This document shows positions 45,177 through 55,979 of a stretch of DNA of 64,000 bases, piece by piece. Position 1 is the first letter of the stretch, and the number at the start of each line of letters is the position of its first letter. The stretch lies in NCBI GenBank assembly GCA_031772625.1, contig CM062816.1, positions 1,671,964,066 through 1,672,028,065 of the forward strand, given 5' to 3'. The notes beneath the pieces are model-generated. The model made no database searches. It saw only the letters and a list, made by a program, of their open reading frames with translations, and had not been told where the DNA came from. The translations under genes were made by a program, and so were the position numbers. Origin of the DNA: Pinus tabuliformis (lineage: Eukaryota; Streptophyta; Pinopsida; Pinales; Pinaceae).

Positions 45177-46559
45177 CAACATTAAATGGTATTTTCATAA
45201 GCTTAATAAAAATTTATGATCACTATAACCCACATGATTTTTTTCTAGAATGATCTACCTTTCTCTAACATAATGTAATTTTTATTTATCCTCTTGATGT
45301 TAGATTTTTTCAATATAAAAAATGTACATAGATATATTCATTGTGTGCACATGAACTAGTATTTGGGGCACAAGGTATGATACTTTGTGAAATACTAAAT
45401 GAATGAAGTTCCACTCTATCAATCGAATGGAAAGTATTTGGTGGTGGAGGATCAACAACTCTATTTAATTGCATGGGGGTGGGGTGGGGGGGGGGGGGGG
45501 GGGGGGGGCGCAGCTACTGATCACTAATTTCAGCAAGGAGGGATAGTTTGTAATCATGATTCGACTCTCTTCTTGTATTGGAACATGGTTTTTCCCTCTC
45601 TCGAGCCCTCAACAACTTTTCTCGATGATAATTGACTGACTATTCACAATTATCGATGATGTCAACTTTATGTAAAGACTAATTATGAATGTAATGATTT
45701 ACAAGTAATCCCACATTCAGTGTGCTGACTTATGTATGATGAAAATCTCAACATGTCGTCTCATTCATAGATCTTGCCGAGAGATAGACTTTTAGCTTGG
45801 ATAATGAGCTAAAATTTTCTTTGGAAATATGGTTATGGTTTATAGGGTTGTACCTTGGTTGTCACGACATGTTGCTCACTATAACATTATTCGATTTGTA
45901 TGGTGTGTTCATAACTAGACCCTGGGTGACCATACATTGCAGGTTGTGCCCCTTGGCGACCTCCTCTAATGCACTTGTTCTCGTGTTATCTATAGAATAT
46001 TCCCCTTTCTAGGATGAGGATTAGGAAAAGCCTCTTTAATATGGTAGGAACATATCCCTTGCACTCATTATCATAGATCATTTAGATGTCAACAAAGGAA
46101 GCTAAATCACATAGATTATACAAACACACACATATAACACTCATTGAAACTCATTCTACTAACTAGATCATAACATATTTATACAAAGACATACATACTC
46201 TTCCACTATGAGCTACATGCCTTTTTGTTTCTCCTTGAGCTCACTGAGTTCTAACTATACATAGGTGTATAGTGTCTACTAGCTACAAAATATCCTAATA
46301 TAATAAAGGTGAATTGGATATTTTTCCCAAACTACTAACACCTCAACCTGGCATTTGTCACTTTTACAAAGAATTACTTGGGAAAAATACCAACTCATCA
46401 AAGTAACTTTACAACCTAACAATTTAGATTATTGTATGGTATGGAAACTTGTAATTATATGGAGTTTTCCTATTCTATATTTTTAAACAATTTCAATTTT
46501 AGGGAATTTCTTCCACTATGAAATTTCATGACTCCCCTTGGGTCTAATAAAAATTGGGT
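45177..46559. other. Unassigned region with poly(G) run
   Basis: No gene supported. Contains the homopolymer at 45475-45508 and a 71-codon frame at 45797-46012 with no recognisable motif. Confidence 0.5.
45475..45508. repeat. Poly(G) tract
   Basis: Thirty-two G in 34 bases, including 23 in a row, with T at 45480 and 45485. Such a tract is rare in this AT-rich context. Its exact length is uncertain because long homopolymers are often misread. Confidence 0.95.
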
Positions 46560-46960
46560 GAATAGGGCTACATCAAGCTAAGCGTTGGAAAACATGGTTA
46601 ACCATGTTTAAGCTTAGTTAATAATTTTCAAATAATCTCAACCATGGTGAAACATCAACAATTTCAAACATAGTAAAACATGGTCATTTTGGTCCACCAT
46701 ATTTAACACATTCAACAATGGTCAACACTTGGATCCAATGGTAAATTACAGCTAATCCTTGTCAACACTTTTTAACCATGGTTAATGACCATGAACCATG
46801 GTCGACCTTCTTAAACCATTGTTATCCATAGTGAAACATAGGAAAACATGGAAAACCATCATCAACATAGTCAACCATGGAAACCACCATCCACTGTAGT
46901 CAACCATCATCACCCTCCATAAACAATAAATTTGACCATATTTAGCCATATTAAATCAAG
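46560..46960. repeat. CATGG-word-rich degenerate array
   Basis: About 400 bases filled with variants of AACCATGGTCAACC and AAACATGGTAAAC, resembling the CCATGG clusters inside the AT arrays (for example 5880-5940). The TTTATAATATTA words of those arrays are absent. No gene. Confidence 0.65.
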
Positions 46961-48259
46961 GTCTAATAATCCTCGCCATGTATGTTGTCTTTCGACTATA
47001 ACAACCAAATTAAAAGTGGTTTATATACACCAATATATGCCATCAATTTTTCGAAGAGAAACATTGCACCAATCGGTGTATATGGACCTCTTTTAATGCA
47101 ATTTGATATATATGTTTGGTGAATTTTATTTTTTTGGATTTATGAATAATTGAACTAAATATAACATCCACTCATGGATTACTTAATTGTAGCTTATTTT
47201 TATATATATTATGTGGAAAAAGTATTTATTTTGGCATCGTAACAGATGTAAATTTTATATGGGATCCACTCATGGATTATTTTAATACACACAACAAGAC
47301 ATATTTATGTTGTGACCAAATGAATTGGAAAATATATTGGTCTCATACTCACTTGACATGGAGTCACTTCCATTAGCTACCACCAGGTGCACCACCCCTA
47401 GCCCTAAAGTGAGCATGGGTTAATTATGTGCTCTATCAAGTGAGCTACCCCAAAAAAATGATCTATCTATATATATGTCATGCTATTGAATAACATATTA
47501 TAAGATGAAAATAATAGTGTTGAGTTTCTCTCTCTGCACAATAAATGGTATATTATAAAAGGAAAATCCTAAATCTTGGTTATCTCTTTTTTGATTTTTT
47601 TGGTTAAATATTTTTTTTTACATTATTTTTTGTTTCTACATACCTACAAAAGGTATCATTATTTTTATGAAAATTATTATTTATGTTAGCCCACAAAATT
47701 TTTGTTCAAAAATAATAAATTTTTGACAATATATCAATAATAATTATTTAATAAAAATCTAGTGATAATAATAATATGATGCAATGACATTATAACTCAA
47801 AGTTGATAATAATATAAACTCAAAGTTTATAACAATATAAAATAGTAATAGTTTGTGGTAAAGATTACAAAAGACTACAGTTGAAGTCAAGTCCACCACA
47901 TGGTAATCCGATCATTATATGATGTATTCTTCACACTGAGATGATAACACAACCAAGAGAGATAAAAGATGGAATTTTTATAACACCATGTGCATTTGTT
48001 TGGAAATAATCATTTTCCTTAATATCATTAAGGAGGAGATTTTATTTGATTATTAGTCGTCCCTGAAAAAAGTTTAAGGTTAAATTTCTAATAATTAATA
48101 GTCTCTATAAAATTTTGATTATTTACAAGATAAAACAATTCTATACAATAAAATTTGGGTGAATTATTTTCTAAAAATATACAAATTGACTAATAAATTT
48201 TATGGTAAAAGTAAAGAAAATTAGTATACCAACTAATATTAGTGATTAAAATTTCCCAA
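46961..48259. other. Unassigned AT-rich region
   Basis: No supported gene. Holds one SINE-like fragment (47376-47451) and AT-rich sequence with short direct repeats (CAAAGTTGATAATAATATAA, 47799-47830). Confidence 0.5.
47376..47451 (-). mobile_element. tRNA-derived SINE-like fragment
   Basis: The minus strand begins GGGGTAGCTCACTTGATAGA, an A-box form (TAGCTCACTTGATAGAGCA at 47429-47447), and continues about 55 bases of higher GC. No B box is clear, so it is a fragment or decayed copy. It differs from the element at 10738-10911. Confidence 0.45.
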
Positions 48260-48260
48260 T

Positions 48261-48601
48261 AAGTACATTACAAATTTGATCATTCATGCATTCTCGTATT
48301 CATCCCTTGTATGGATAAGTATTCATCCCTTCTATCCTTACCCATTCTCTTGGGTTTGTATCCTTAACCAGGCTTCGATGAGCACACAAGACATTGATTG
48401 CTATTCTCACATGCTTCCAATTGATATATTTCTCATTTGATACAACACGCAGTGGATTGGATTATTAGTACATTACAAAGTTTGATCATTCATTCTCGTG
48501 TTTAGTATTCATCGTTTGTATCCTTACCGAGGCATGGATGAGCACGTTGGACTTTGATTTCTATTCCCTTCATTCTAACTGATATATTTCTCACTTGAGC
48601 T
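48261..48601. repeat. Tandem duplication, period about 206 bases
   Basis: AGTACATTACAAATTTGATC starts at 48261 and AGTACATTACAAAGTTTGAT at 48467. Both copies continue with CATTCTCGT, TATCCTTACC, GATGAGCACA/G and GATATATTTCTCA words. The second copy has small deletions. No coding potential seen. Confidence 0.78.
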
Positions 48602-48854
48602 GTGGATTAGTATTAAAAATATTTGATTTAGCCGTAAATTCAATGGGGGTGATTTATTCATTTCATCTAGATAAAACCTTAATGGTGACAACCAATTTTC
48701 TCTTTCTTTTAATTTCAAAGCCCATAGGAGACTTTTACCCAAAGCTCGTTAGCAATTTCCTCCATGCATTGGGAGACATGAACTCCTAAGCTCTTATTTC
48801 TCATGCTCCACCCGACACTTATAGGAGTTGGAAGAAAATGAATACTCAACTAAT

Positions 48855-48884
48855 GAATATTGGCCATGGTAATGGCCAATATTC
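48855..48884. repeat. Perfect 12-bp inverted repeat at the copy C 3' edge
   Basis: GAATATTGGCCA (48855-48866), a six-base loop, then TGGCCAATATTC (48873-48884). It coincides with the point where homology of Helitron copy C to copies A and D begins. Helitrons carry a short hairpin near their 3' end, so this is a candidate terminal hairpin. No CTRR end follows it on the minus strand, so chance or a fold-back junction is possible. Confidence 0.6.
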
Positions 48885-49229
48885 AAAACCTCCAATTTTT
48901 CATTTCATGATGTAATATGAATCCACAATATTAATATCAATATGAACCGGTTATAAAAATGATTTTGAATTATTGGTTCATATAACCCATTGTTTATGTC
49001 TGAAAGGTGTGTTGCAAAGAAAAGAACAATAGGCACTTAAAAAAAAGGTAAATTGAACTACATGAAAAATGATGTAAACAACTTTCTCAAATATTACTAT
49101 GAATATGATGAATTTATTAATCTCATAAATATATGAAAATGATTATTATATTAAAAGTAAAGCAAGAGGACAATAAAAGAAATTCAAAAAACATACTATA
49201 AAGAAGGTCACAATGTTATTAGTTGTATG

Positions 49230-50972
49230 TCATAGCGATATGGACTTCTATCACTCCTCTTATTTCTTCCTAATTGCCACATATGTGCTATCTTTCATCT
49301 TGGCATAATGTTGAAAAGAGAAAGGTGGTGCAATTCATAAACCATCTATTGATTTCACTCTTGATATGGCCGTGAAGGTAAGGCCTTGTTGCTCTTTATT
49401 CCCGATATCAACTGACACTCGTTCTAAAGTCAATCCATGTGACTTGTGGATTGTAAGAGCCCATTCCATCTTCAAATGAATTTTTTTTCAATTTCCTCTT
49501 ATCACTAGTGTGATAGGAATTTGGATTGATTGCATCAAATGGAACACCAACATATTTATCAAAAACAACATTTGCAAACATTGGAAGTTGAGGTGGCTTA
49601 TAGGTACGCGTATAAAATATATCCTTAACATAGCCAAGTGCACCATTCACCAAGCTAGCTTCAACCCATAAATTACATGTCAACATAACACGCTGACCAC
49701 GACACAACAAAACTTCACGGTCCAATTGAACATCATCAACACCAATGATTTCTAAATGCCGTACGCGTATAAAATATATCCTTAACATAGCCAAGTGCAC
49801 CATTCACCAAGCTAGCTTCAACCCATAAATTACATGTCAACATAACACGCTGACCACGACACAACAAAACTTCACGGTCCAATTGAACATCATCAACACC
49901 AATGATTTCTAAACGCCTTGAATGCTCAACAACACATCGTGAAATTAGAGAATTCAATGATTTTAACATATTCCTATTATGGAAGGAAACCAAATTATTT
50001 GTTGGAAACATGTGAACTGCTGCATTAAATAAATCTGATTTTCTAGGATGCAACCTCATATCAGCCCATGACATAAGAAACTCCCAATCTTCAAGAACAG
50101 ATTCTAAATTTCTTATGTTATTGAGGATTCTATGAAAATAAGATTGTTTCTCATTATTCCCTTGTTGGTGAAAGATTATTTCAAGAGTGACAACAATGTT
50201 GAATTTGTTCCACAAGACGTTCCCTACTATATTAGTATTACCTACATACAAAGGCTTATCTCTCACAGGAGGCAGTTGGCAAAGGTCACCCACAAAGATG
50301 ATGGAGCTGCCACTAAAAGGACAATTCTTTTTCTCTAGAAATGCTTCTCGTAATCAAGCATCTATTTGCATAAAAAACCTTGATCCTAGAAAGTTCATTT
50401 CATCAATCAACATATATCTAACATGTCACATTTCTTCTTGGAATACTGCAAGTGACTGCCCCAGTAATGGATGCATATCTTTAATTGGAATTGAGTTGAG
50501 TGTATTGTTTTTGCATGTATATTAAAAGCAGCTATTCCTGTTGGGACAAGAAGGAGAAAAGGGATTATTCCATTACTTGACGAATTAGAAAGAGCTTCAA
50601 AATATAATGGATAAGGAAAGACTTCCCAATGCCCGCAGTGCCCTAAACAATCATAAGAAGAGGTTCACGAATCTCATATTCAGCAAAGTGCCTTAAAACA
50701 AATTCAAAAGCAAGTCGTTGTTTTTTTGAAAAAGAATCTTGAGATGCAAATGTTCTGTTTGAAAAGTAAAAAATATCACCCCTTGATTTTTCATTCCTTA
50801 TAAAATTAATAGTTTCTTCTGCAACATCATCATAAATAGTTGTACTTTCCCAGTCAAAGGATATATCAAAGTCCCTTTGACTAAGGTTGTGAAGATCAGA
50901 AACATTCACATCATTTGGTGGAACCAAGTGAGAGAAAATTTGCCATTATTGAAAATCATCTTCAAGATTCAT
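49230..50972 (-). pseudogene. Helitron PIF1-like helicase, copy C
   Basis: Starts MNLEDDFQ at 50972 and ends at the stop 49230-49232 matching copies A and D. Walker A reads GTAGIGKSF (Lys kept), but a TAG stands just before it. The frame 49736-50293 holds GDLCQLPPV (the Asp of this motif is kept, unlike A and D), IIFHQQGNNEKQ and the LTCNLWVEASLVNGALGYVK region. A 157-base tandem duplication (49604-49917) then shifts the frame. The AWALTICKSRGLTL-type motif VI region is present but mutated near 49430-49470. A copy-specific set of lesions shows long independent decay. Confidence 0.84.
49604..49917. repeat. 157-base tandem duplication inside the copy C helicase
   Basis: GTACGCGTATAAAATATATC occurs at 49604 and 49761. 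The units are almost identical through CAATGATTTCTAAATGCC and CAATGATTTCTAAACGCC. 157 is not a multiple of three, so the second unit shifts the helicase frame. Copies A, B and D have one unit. Confidence 0.92.
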
Positions 50973-50999
50973 TTCCTGATTAGAAGAATCACCATCTTC

Positions 51000-52157
51000 T
51001 TCATCTTCAATATTGTCTATAGTTGATAGATTTCGATCAACATGCCATGCTCGATATCAAAAATTCCTCCAATTTTCAATAACAATTTTAGCTGAAAGGC
51101 CACTTTCTATAGGAATTTCACGTAATGGCTTGTACAAGAGAAATTCTATCTAGCAAAAGGTTTCAAATTCCTCTGAAGCCTCGCTAGGGATAGAATAAAA
51201 TCATGGCCAAAACCGAAAAATAGCATGAACATCTCAAGGCTTCCATGGTTATTTTTTACGCTTGATATCAAATGTACAAGATCCTGTTGTTTCTATTAAA
51301 TATAGATGTTCAAGGAAAAAAGGTCTCTTCTGATAATGTTGAACAAAAGTATTCTCAGATGAACATTGCAAGCCATTCTTTGAGATTTTCCTAAAAGCAT
51401 TTCTTCCAACATTTAAGGAAACAAGTTTCCGACTACAAACAACAAGAGGTAGCTTAGGCAACATATGGCACGTTTCTTGTGCTCCAGTGTCACGGTCAAC
51501 AATTGTTTTTGTAAGAAACCTTCTATATGTACATAAAGCATGATCCTAAGAGCCAATAGAATTTGAAATTCTAGATAACATATGATGATAACTTTTAGAG
51601 CTTTTTTAAGCTTTTGATGCATACTTATCAATATATTTCAAGACAACATAGTGAGAAGCACTGACTGGCAATCAACATTTGCACACCACATTGTTGGAAG
51701 GTCAATGCTATGTATAATAAGCCTGTCATCATTTCTTGTTGGCTCATATTTTTTTCTTCTTTGATCATCAATGAAAAATCTTGTTTCATCACAAAGATCC
51801 CATGGAGCATTGTACTGACATGTTAGAATAGTGCTCTTTTTGCGCAAACAAGATTCTATAGTACATTTTGTGTGCCTTTGGACACGTTTTAACAATTCTT
51901 TGTAATCATTATGAGGATTACAAGAGAAAATCTGACCAGTATTCAATAGGCAAGGGTCATCATTAAGGCTTCGTGGAACCATTCTGTTGCGATGATGTAT
52001 GTCACATGGATTCCATGCAATTACATATTTGTCAAAGAATATCTTTGCAAGTTGTACATCAGAACCATTTGACCAATCAAGTAGTTCCATGTCAGGAGCG
52101 CCTTCTAACCATAGGAAACAATGGATATGTGTTGAACCTCTATGTTTCCACTCATAT
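51000..52157 (-). pseudogene. Helitron Rep catalytic exon, copy C (HUH and tyrosines)
   Basis: After the acceptor the exon opens YEWKHRGSTHIHCFLWLEGA, with H-I-H at 52121-52129. It stays open for about 170 codons: FFDKYVIAWNPCDIHHRN, MVPRSLNDDPCLLNTGQIF, HTKCTIESCLRKKSTILTCQ, RFFIDDQRRKKYEPTRNDD. A one-base loss just before the paired tyrosines shifts the frame (K-Y-I-D-K-Y, Tyr codons 51633-51635 and 51621-51623), and a TAA follows A-S-K-A. Linker words CHMLPKLPLVVCSRKLVSL appear near 51400-51470. This is the best-preserved Rep catalytic region in the window. Confidence 0.88.
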
Positions 52158-52251
52158 CTGAAAAAAATGAAGATATAGTTACTACAAACAATATAAATAG
52201 AATCATAATAAAAGTTGACAAAGTATACAAAATAAATTCAACAACACAAAC
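52158..52251 (-). other. Spliceosomal intron in Rep, copy C
   Basis: 94-base GT-AG intron: donor TACAG|GTTTGTG at 52251, T-rich tract and acceptor TTTTTTCAG|ATATGAG at 52158. Removing it joins D-F-W-Y-R to Y-E-W-K-H-R-G in frame (phase 2). The position is the same as in copy B. Copy D lost it with the HUH deletion. Confidence 0.82.
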
Positions 52252-53895
52252 CTGTACCAGAAGTCTTTAGATTTAAGATACTTTTGGATAACTTCCTCTC
52301 GAAAAATATTGAATCTATGGTGCATAAATGTGGCAACTACATGAGGGTACTGGATAACATTCTCAATTTTCATATGATGCTCATTTGAAGAACGATAATG
52401 TGAATATATGGGCATAAGTTTATGCAACTCTAGCCACTTTGTGTTAGCTGCACTCAAAGTAAAAAATAAAGATGGACATCCTAACTGAGTAATCATATTA
52501 GTCAATTCAGCTCGACACTTAGTCCAGTATGCGCTTGTACCTCTCAGAGAAGAACCAAACCGCATACCATACTCAACCAACTTATTATTTGGTAAATCAG
52601 ATAGTTGGGGACACAACTCTTCATTACTGTAGGTGAGTTATCATGTAAATGTTTCTTTTCAAGAACTGCAACAATTTCTTGGCTCCAATGTCACATTATC
52701 ATGTTCAATAGGTAATATCAAAAGTGAGGATGGCTTCCAAATCTTTGATCATAGTACCTAAGATGATGCAACACATACTCATGGATTTCAACACTACAAA
52801 TACATGGTTGCAACCAATCAACATCACTAGTGGGGAGAAATGTTGGGAATGCCATATCTAATAACCCCTCTATATTAGATTCAGTCACTGGAGAGGTACC
52901 AATACTGGGCCAATCCATGTCTTGAACATGTGAATAATCAACATTATAAAAAAATGCTAAGGGAATTGGAAAATGAAATGGATAAGGCTTTAGAAAGGAA
53001 AAATGGCATTTTGGCACATTAATAAACCAATGAACACCCACACTAGGATGTCTTGCCCAACATTCAACTTGGAATAATTTTCCCATCAAACGTGGTTATG
53101 ATTTTTCGTTTATTAACTTTTATTACATGATGCTCTTCCCGAAATATCAACAGATGTCTCCTCTAGGCTTAAATTTGTTGATAATGATATTGAAGAATTT
53201 GAATCATAATCAATTACATCATCTCGATAATATTCATCATGTTGGATTTTGAAAAGCAATGAAGCCATCACTCGAGATATTTTGACATAACATTCATAAT
53301 ATTTAGACTGAGCGACATGTCTCCTCATAATCAGAAAGTCAATATATTCAACATATCAGGGAAGACTTTGTACAATTGTAGAAATATCTTGAGGAAAGCT
53401 AATTGTATGACCACTATACTTATATTTACCACCTCGATCATGTATCACTTTCAAAATAGGATTAAAACGTGCTATTAGCATTTCTTCAACTTGAGTAAGA
53501 ACTCTTAAAATATGAGGTTTATCACCAAGATCCATGTTATTATATCGACAAAAACAATGGGCTCCTCTTTCACTCTTACATCGTCTACAAATAGGTCCTT
53601 CAGAATGTCTCAAAACATGGATTCTGGGATGCGATTCTTGGAAAATGTGGCACATTTGGACAAATGATAAGCTATCTATATTTGTTTGAAATATTTTGTG
53701 CATTGCAATCATGTTTTCATCACAATGAATATGACCTCTATTGGCCGAACCATGTTGAAATCCATTTGGAGGAGTAAAATTTCTTCTAACATGTACTTCA
53801 TCTTTAGGAACATGACATTCCCTTCGCAAATTTGAAGAATGTGGAATGGATCTATGAAAAGCTCTTTCCAAATTTATGGTCTTCATTTCTCAAAC
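52252..53895 (-). pseudogene. Helitron Rep N-terminal part with DUF6570-like domain, copy C
   Basis: The exon follows an acceptor near 53896. The frame 53356-53886 opens MKTINLERAFHRSIPHSS and holds QMCHIFQESHPRIHVLRHSE, CRRCKSERGAHCFCRYNNMD, LTQVEEMLIARFNPILKV and GGKYKYSGHTISFPQDIST, ending at a TGA where copy D has CGA. 53113-53328 continues RRHVAQSKYYECYVKISRVM. Helitron_like_N words GLLDMAFPTFLPTSD and LRYYDQRFGSHPHF lie near 52720-52870. 52203-52616 has FGSSLRGTSAYWTKCRAELT, FFTLSAANTKWLELHKL and VVATFMHHRFNIF up to the intron donor. C and D share an insertion near 52955-53110 that B lacks. Confidence 0.83.
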
Positions 53896-54000
53896 CTGAG
53901 AGGATGTAAAGGTCTCTTTCTCATAAAAGATTTTAAATTTAATTTACAACTAATTATAAATGAAAAAAATGAAAAAGAATCAAATGCATTAAAAATTTAC

Positions 54001-54720
54001 ATTTGTGTCTTGATGTGGATGAGGGTTATGAGATGGTTGCTCTTGGCTTCTAAGATGAGTTGATGAAACATTTTAGGATGTAGTTTCTATGCCTCTATTC
54101 AAATGAGTTGTTTTTTGTTTCAAAAAAATAAAATACGTTATAAAACTAAACATCCAACAAAGAAATATTCAAAAATGGAAAATAAATAAAATACATTGAA
54201 CATCTACATTAGTTTTACAATTTGATGTTTTGGATTCCAATTCTCCAACCTAGTGAGATGAAATCATGGTTTCTCCATTAAAGGATACAAAATTCAATGT
54301 CCAACCAACTATAAATGAAAAAATGATAAAAATATCAAATGAACTCAACATTTACATTTGTTTGGTGATGTGGATGAATGCTATGAGATGGTTCCTCTTC
54401 ACTTCTAAAATCAGTAGATGGAACATCTACAAAGTTAATTTGTATGCCTCTTTTGAAATGAGTTGTGTCCTGTTCGAAGAAAATAAAATACATCATAAAA
54501 CTCAATGTCCAACAACTAGAAATTTAAAAAATGAAAAGGAAATAAAAAACATTGAAAATTTACATTAGTCTTGCAATTTGATCATAGAGGAAAATGCACA
54601 GGAAGGTTATGGCATGCTTCATCTTCACTTCTCAGATTAGTAGACGGAAAAATTTGGGAATTAATTTCTAGATCTCTATCAAAACAAGTTGTATCCTATT
54701 CCAAGAGAAAAAAATAACTT
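54001..54720 (-). repeat. Tandemly repeated exons, copy C
   Basis: Same exon series as 18524-19220 in copy B: units near 54001-54115, 54190-54250 (short), 54355-54475 and 54565-54695, each with a donor starting GTAAAT or GTAGAT. The unit nearest DUF6570 has lost its acceptor (AG to AA near 54116), and the others carry small changes. Two blocks with the same exon number show the duplications predate their separation. Confidence 0.58.
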
Positions 54721-54807
54721 ATAAGTTTAGTAAAAAAAACTTTGTAAATAGAGGAATGTAATAAAACAACCACTATTGCAGCAAGAATCAAAACAACATT
54801 GTGTTAC

Positions 54808-55399
54808 CTCCATTATTCCATGTGAAATGTTATCAGGGATGACTGATTCTCTTGGTGGGACCACATTACTTTGAGAAGTGAGATTGGAAGATACGATGTT
54901 TTGAGTAACTGGCTCCAAACTATCAAACAAATGTCCAATTAAAATATCATCCAAATCACCACACGAAATGTCATCATTACGTCCACCATGGATGTTTTGC
55001 AACCTTTGGACACATGAAAGGGTTAGGGTCGACATTTTCATACACATTATCGATATGATGTTCATCCTGATTGCAAGATGTTTCCCCAATGTTATGGACA
55101 TTTTCAGGAGAGCATCAAACAACAAGATTATGTTATCGAGGAGCATATTCTGATAATGAACTATCAACAGGAAATGTCATTTCCATTATATCATTCATAG
55201 TGCAATACTTACATGGAATTATAAAATCATTTTCAAGAGTGGATTCACTCGTTCTTCTATGATATGTAGCTCTCCTATGCTCATTTATGGCATCCTTATT
55301 TTGTTGATATCGTAAACGATGACCTTCGTTAGACGTCTCACGTGATTCTGGTGAAAAGTTTTGTTTTCTTATATGCTTGATAGTGCCTTTAGATGACAT
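54808..55399 (-). pseudogene. Helitron protein N-terminal exon, copy C
   Basis: Likely start ATG at 55399 (MSSKGTIKHIRKQNFSPESR). A basic block follows: GHRLRYQQNKDAINEHRRAT and YHRRTSESTLENDF. The region then runs through a short Asp/Ser-rich segment, frameshifted, and ends PPRESVIPDNISHGIME at a donor near 54807 (GTAACACAA). The R-Y-Q-x-N-K-D-x-x-x-E-H pattern is commonly seen at the start of Helitron replicase-helicases. Confidence 0.65.
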
Positions 55400-55979
55400 G
55401 TCTACAATGAATAATAAAATATTCATTATGAAATCATAAACATGGAAAATTGAAAATATCTAATATAAGCAAACACAAAAGAATGAAAAAGGCACAAATT
55501 TTTTCTTGGAAATTGTAAAAAAACATAAAATGTGTATATGTTATTTTTCCCACCATATAAACTTATCAAAATGTATAAGGAATTTTCCAAATGGCTAAAA
55601 CCAAAAATGATTTCTTCCAAATGGCTTAAACAAAAAAGTCTAAATTTCCATGTATCATATTAGAATCAAAACAAAACTTATACTATTGGGACACAATACT
55701 CTAAGAATGATATGACTTGGAAGTATATCTAAAAATTTGGAACGATATACTATCAAAATATAAATGCAAATATTAAAATGTACATAAAGATATAACATTG
55801 TTTGAGAATCATGACAAAAACTAGTACAAATAACATGTATAACATAACTCATAGAAATTATATTATACAAATAAAGAAAAATGCATAACATCAAGACACA
55901 TTTACATGTAATTAAGAAAACTTTAGGGGAAACAATATGAAATATTTTACATCATAAAGATCGATAAAAGAATAATTTT
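55400..55979. other. Spacer between F-box pseudogene and Helitron gene, copy C
   Basis: AT-rich, homologous to 19943-20553. Carries about two copies of the TTCCAAATGGCTAAA repeat near 55585-55632, against about three in copy B. No gene seen. Confidence 0.55.

Noticed and set aside
45797..46012. Possible small membrane protein (71 codons)
   Set aside because: Hydrophobic in part, but no homologous motif, no conservation partner and no gene context.
48855..48884. Definite Helitron terminus
   Set aside because: A hairpin is present, but no CTRR follows it at the usual distance, so it is reported only as a candidate.
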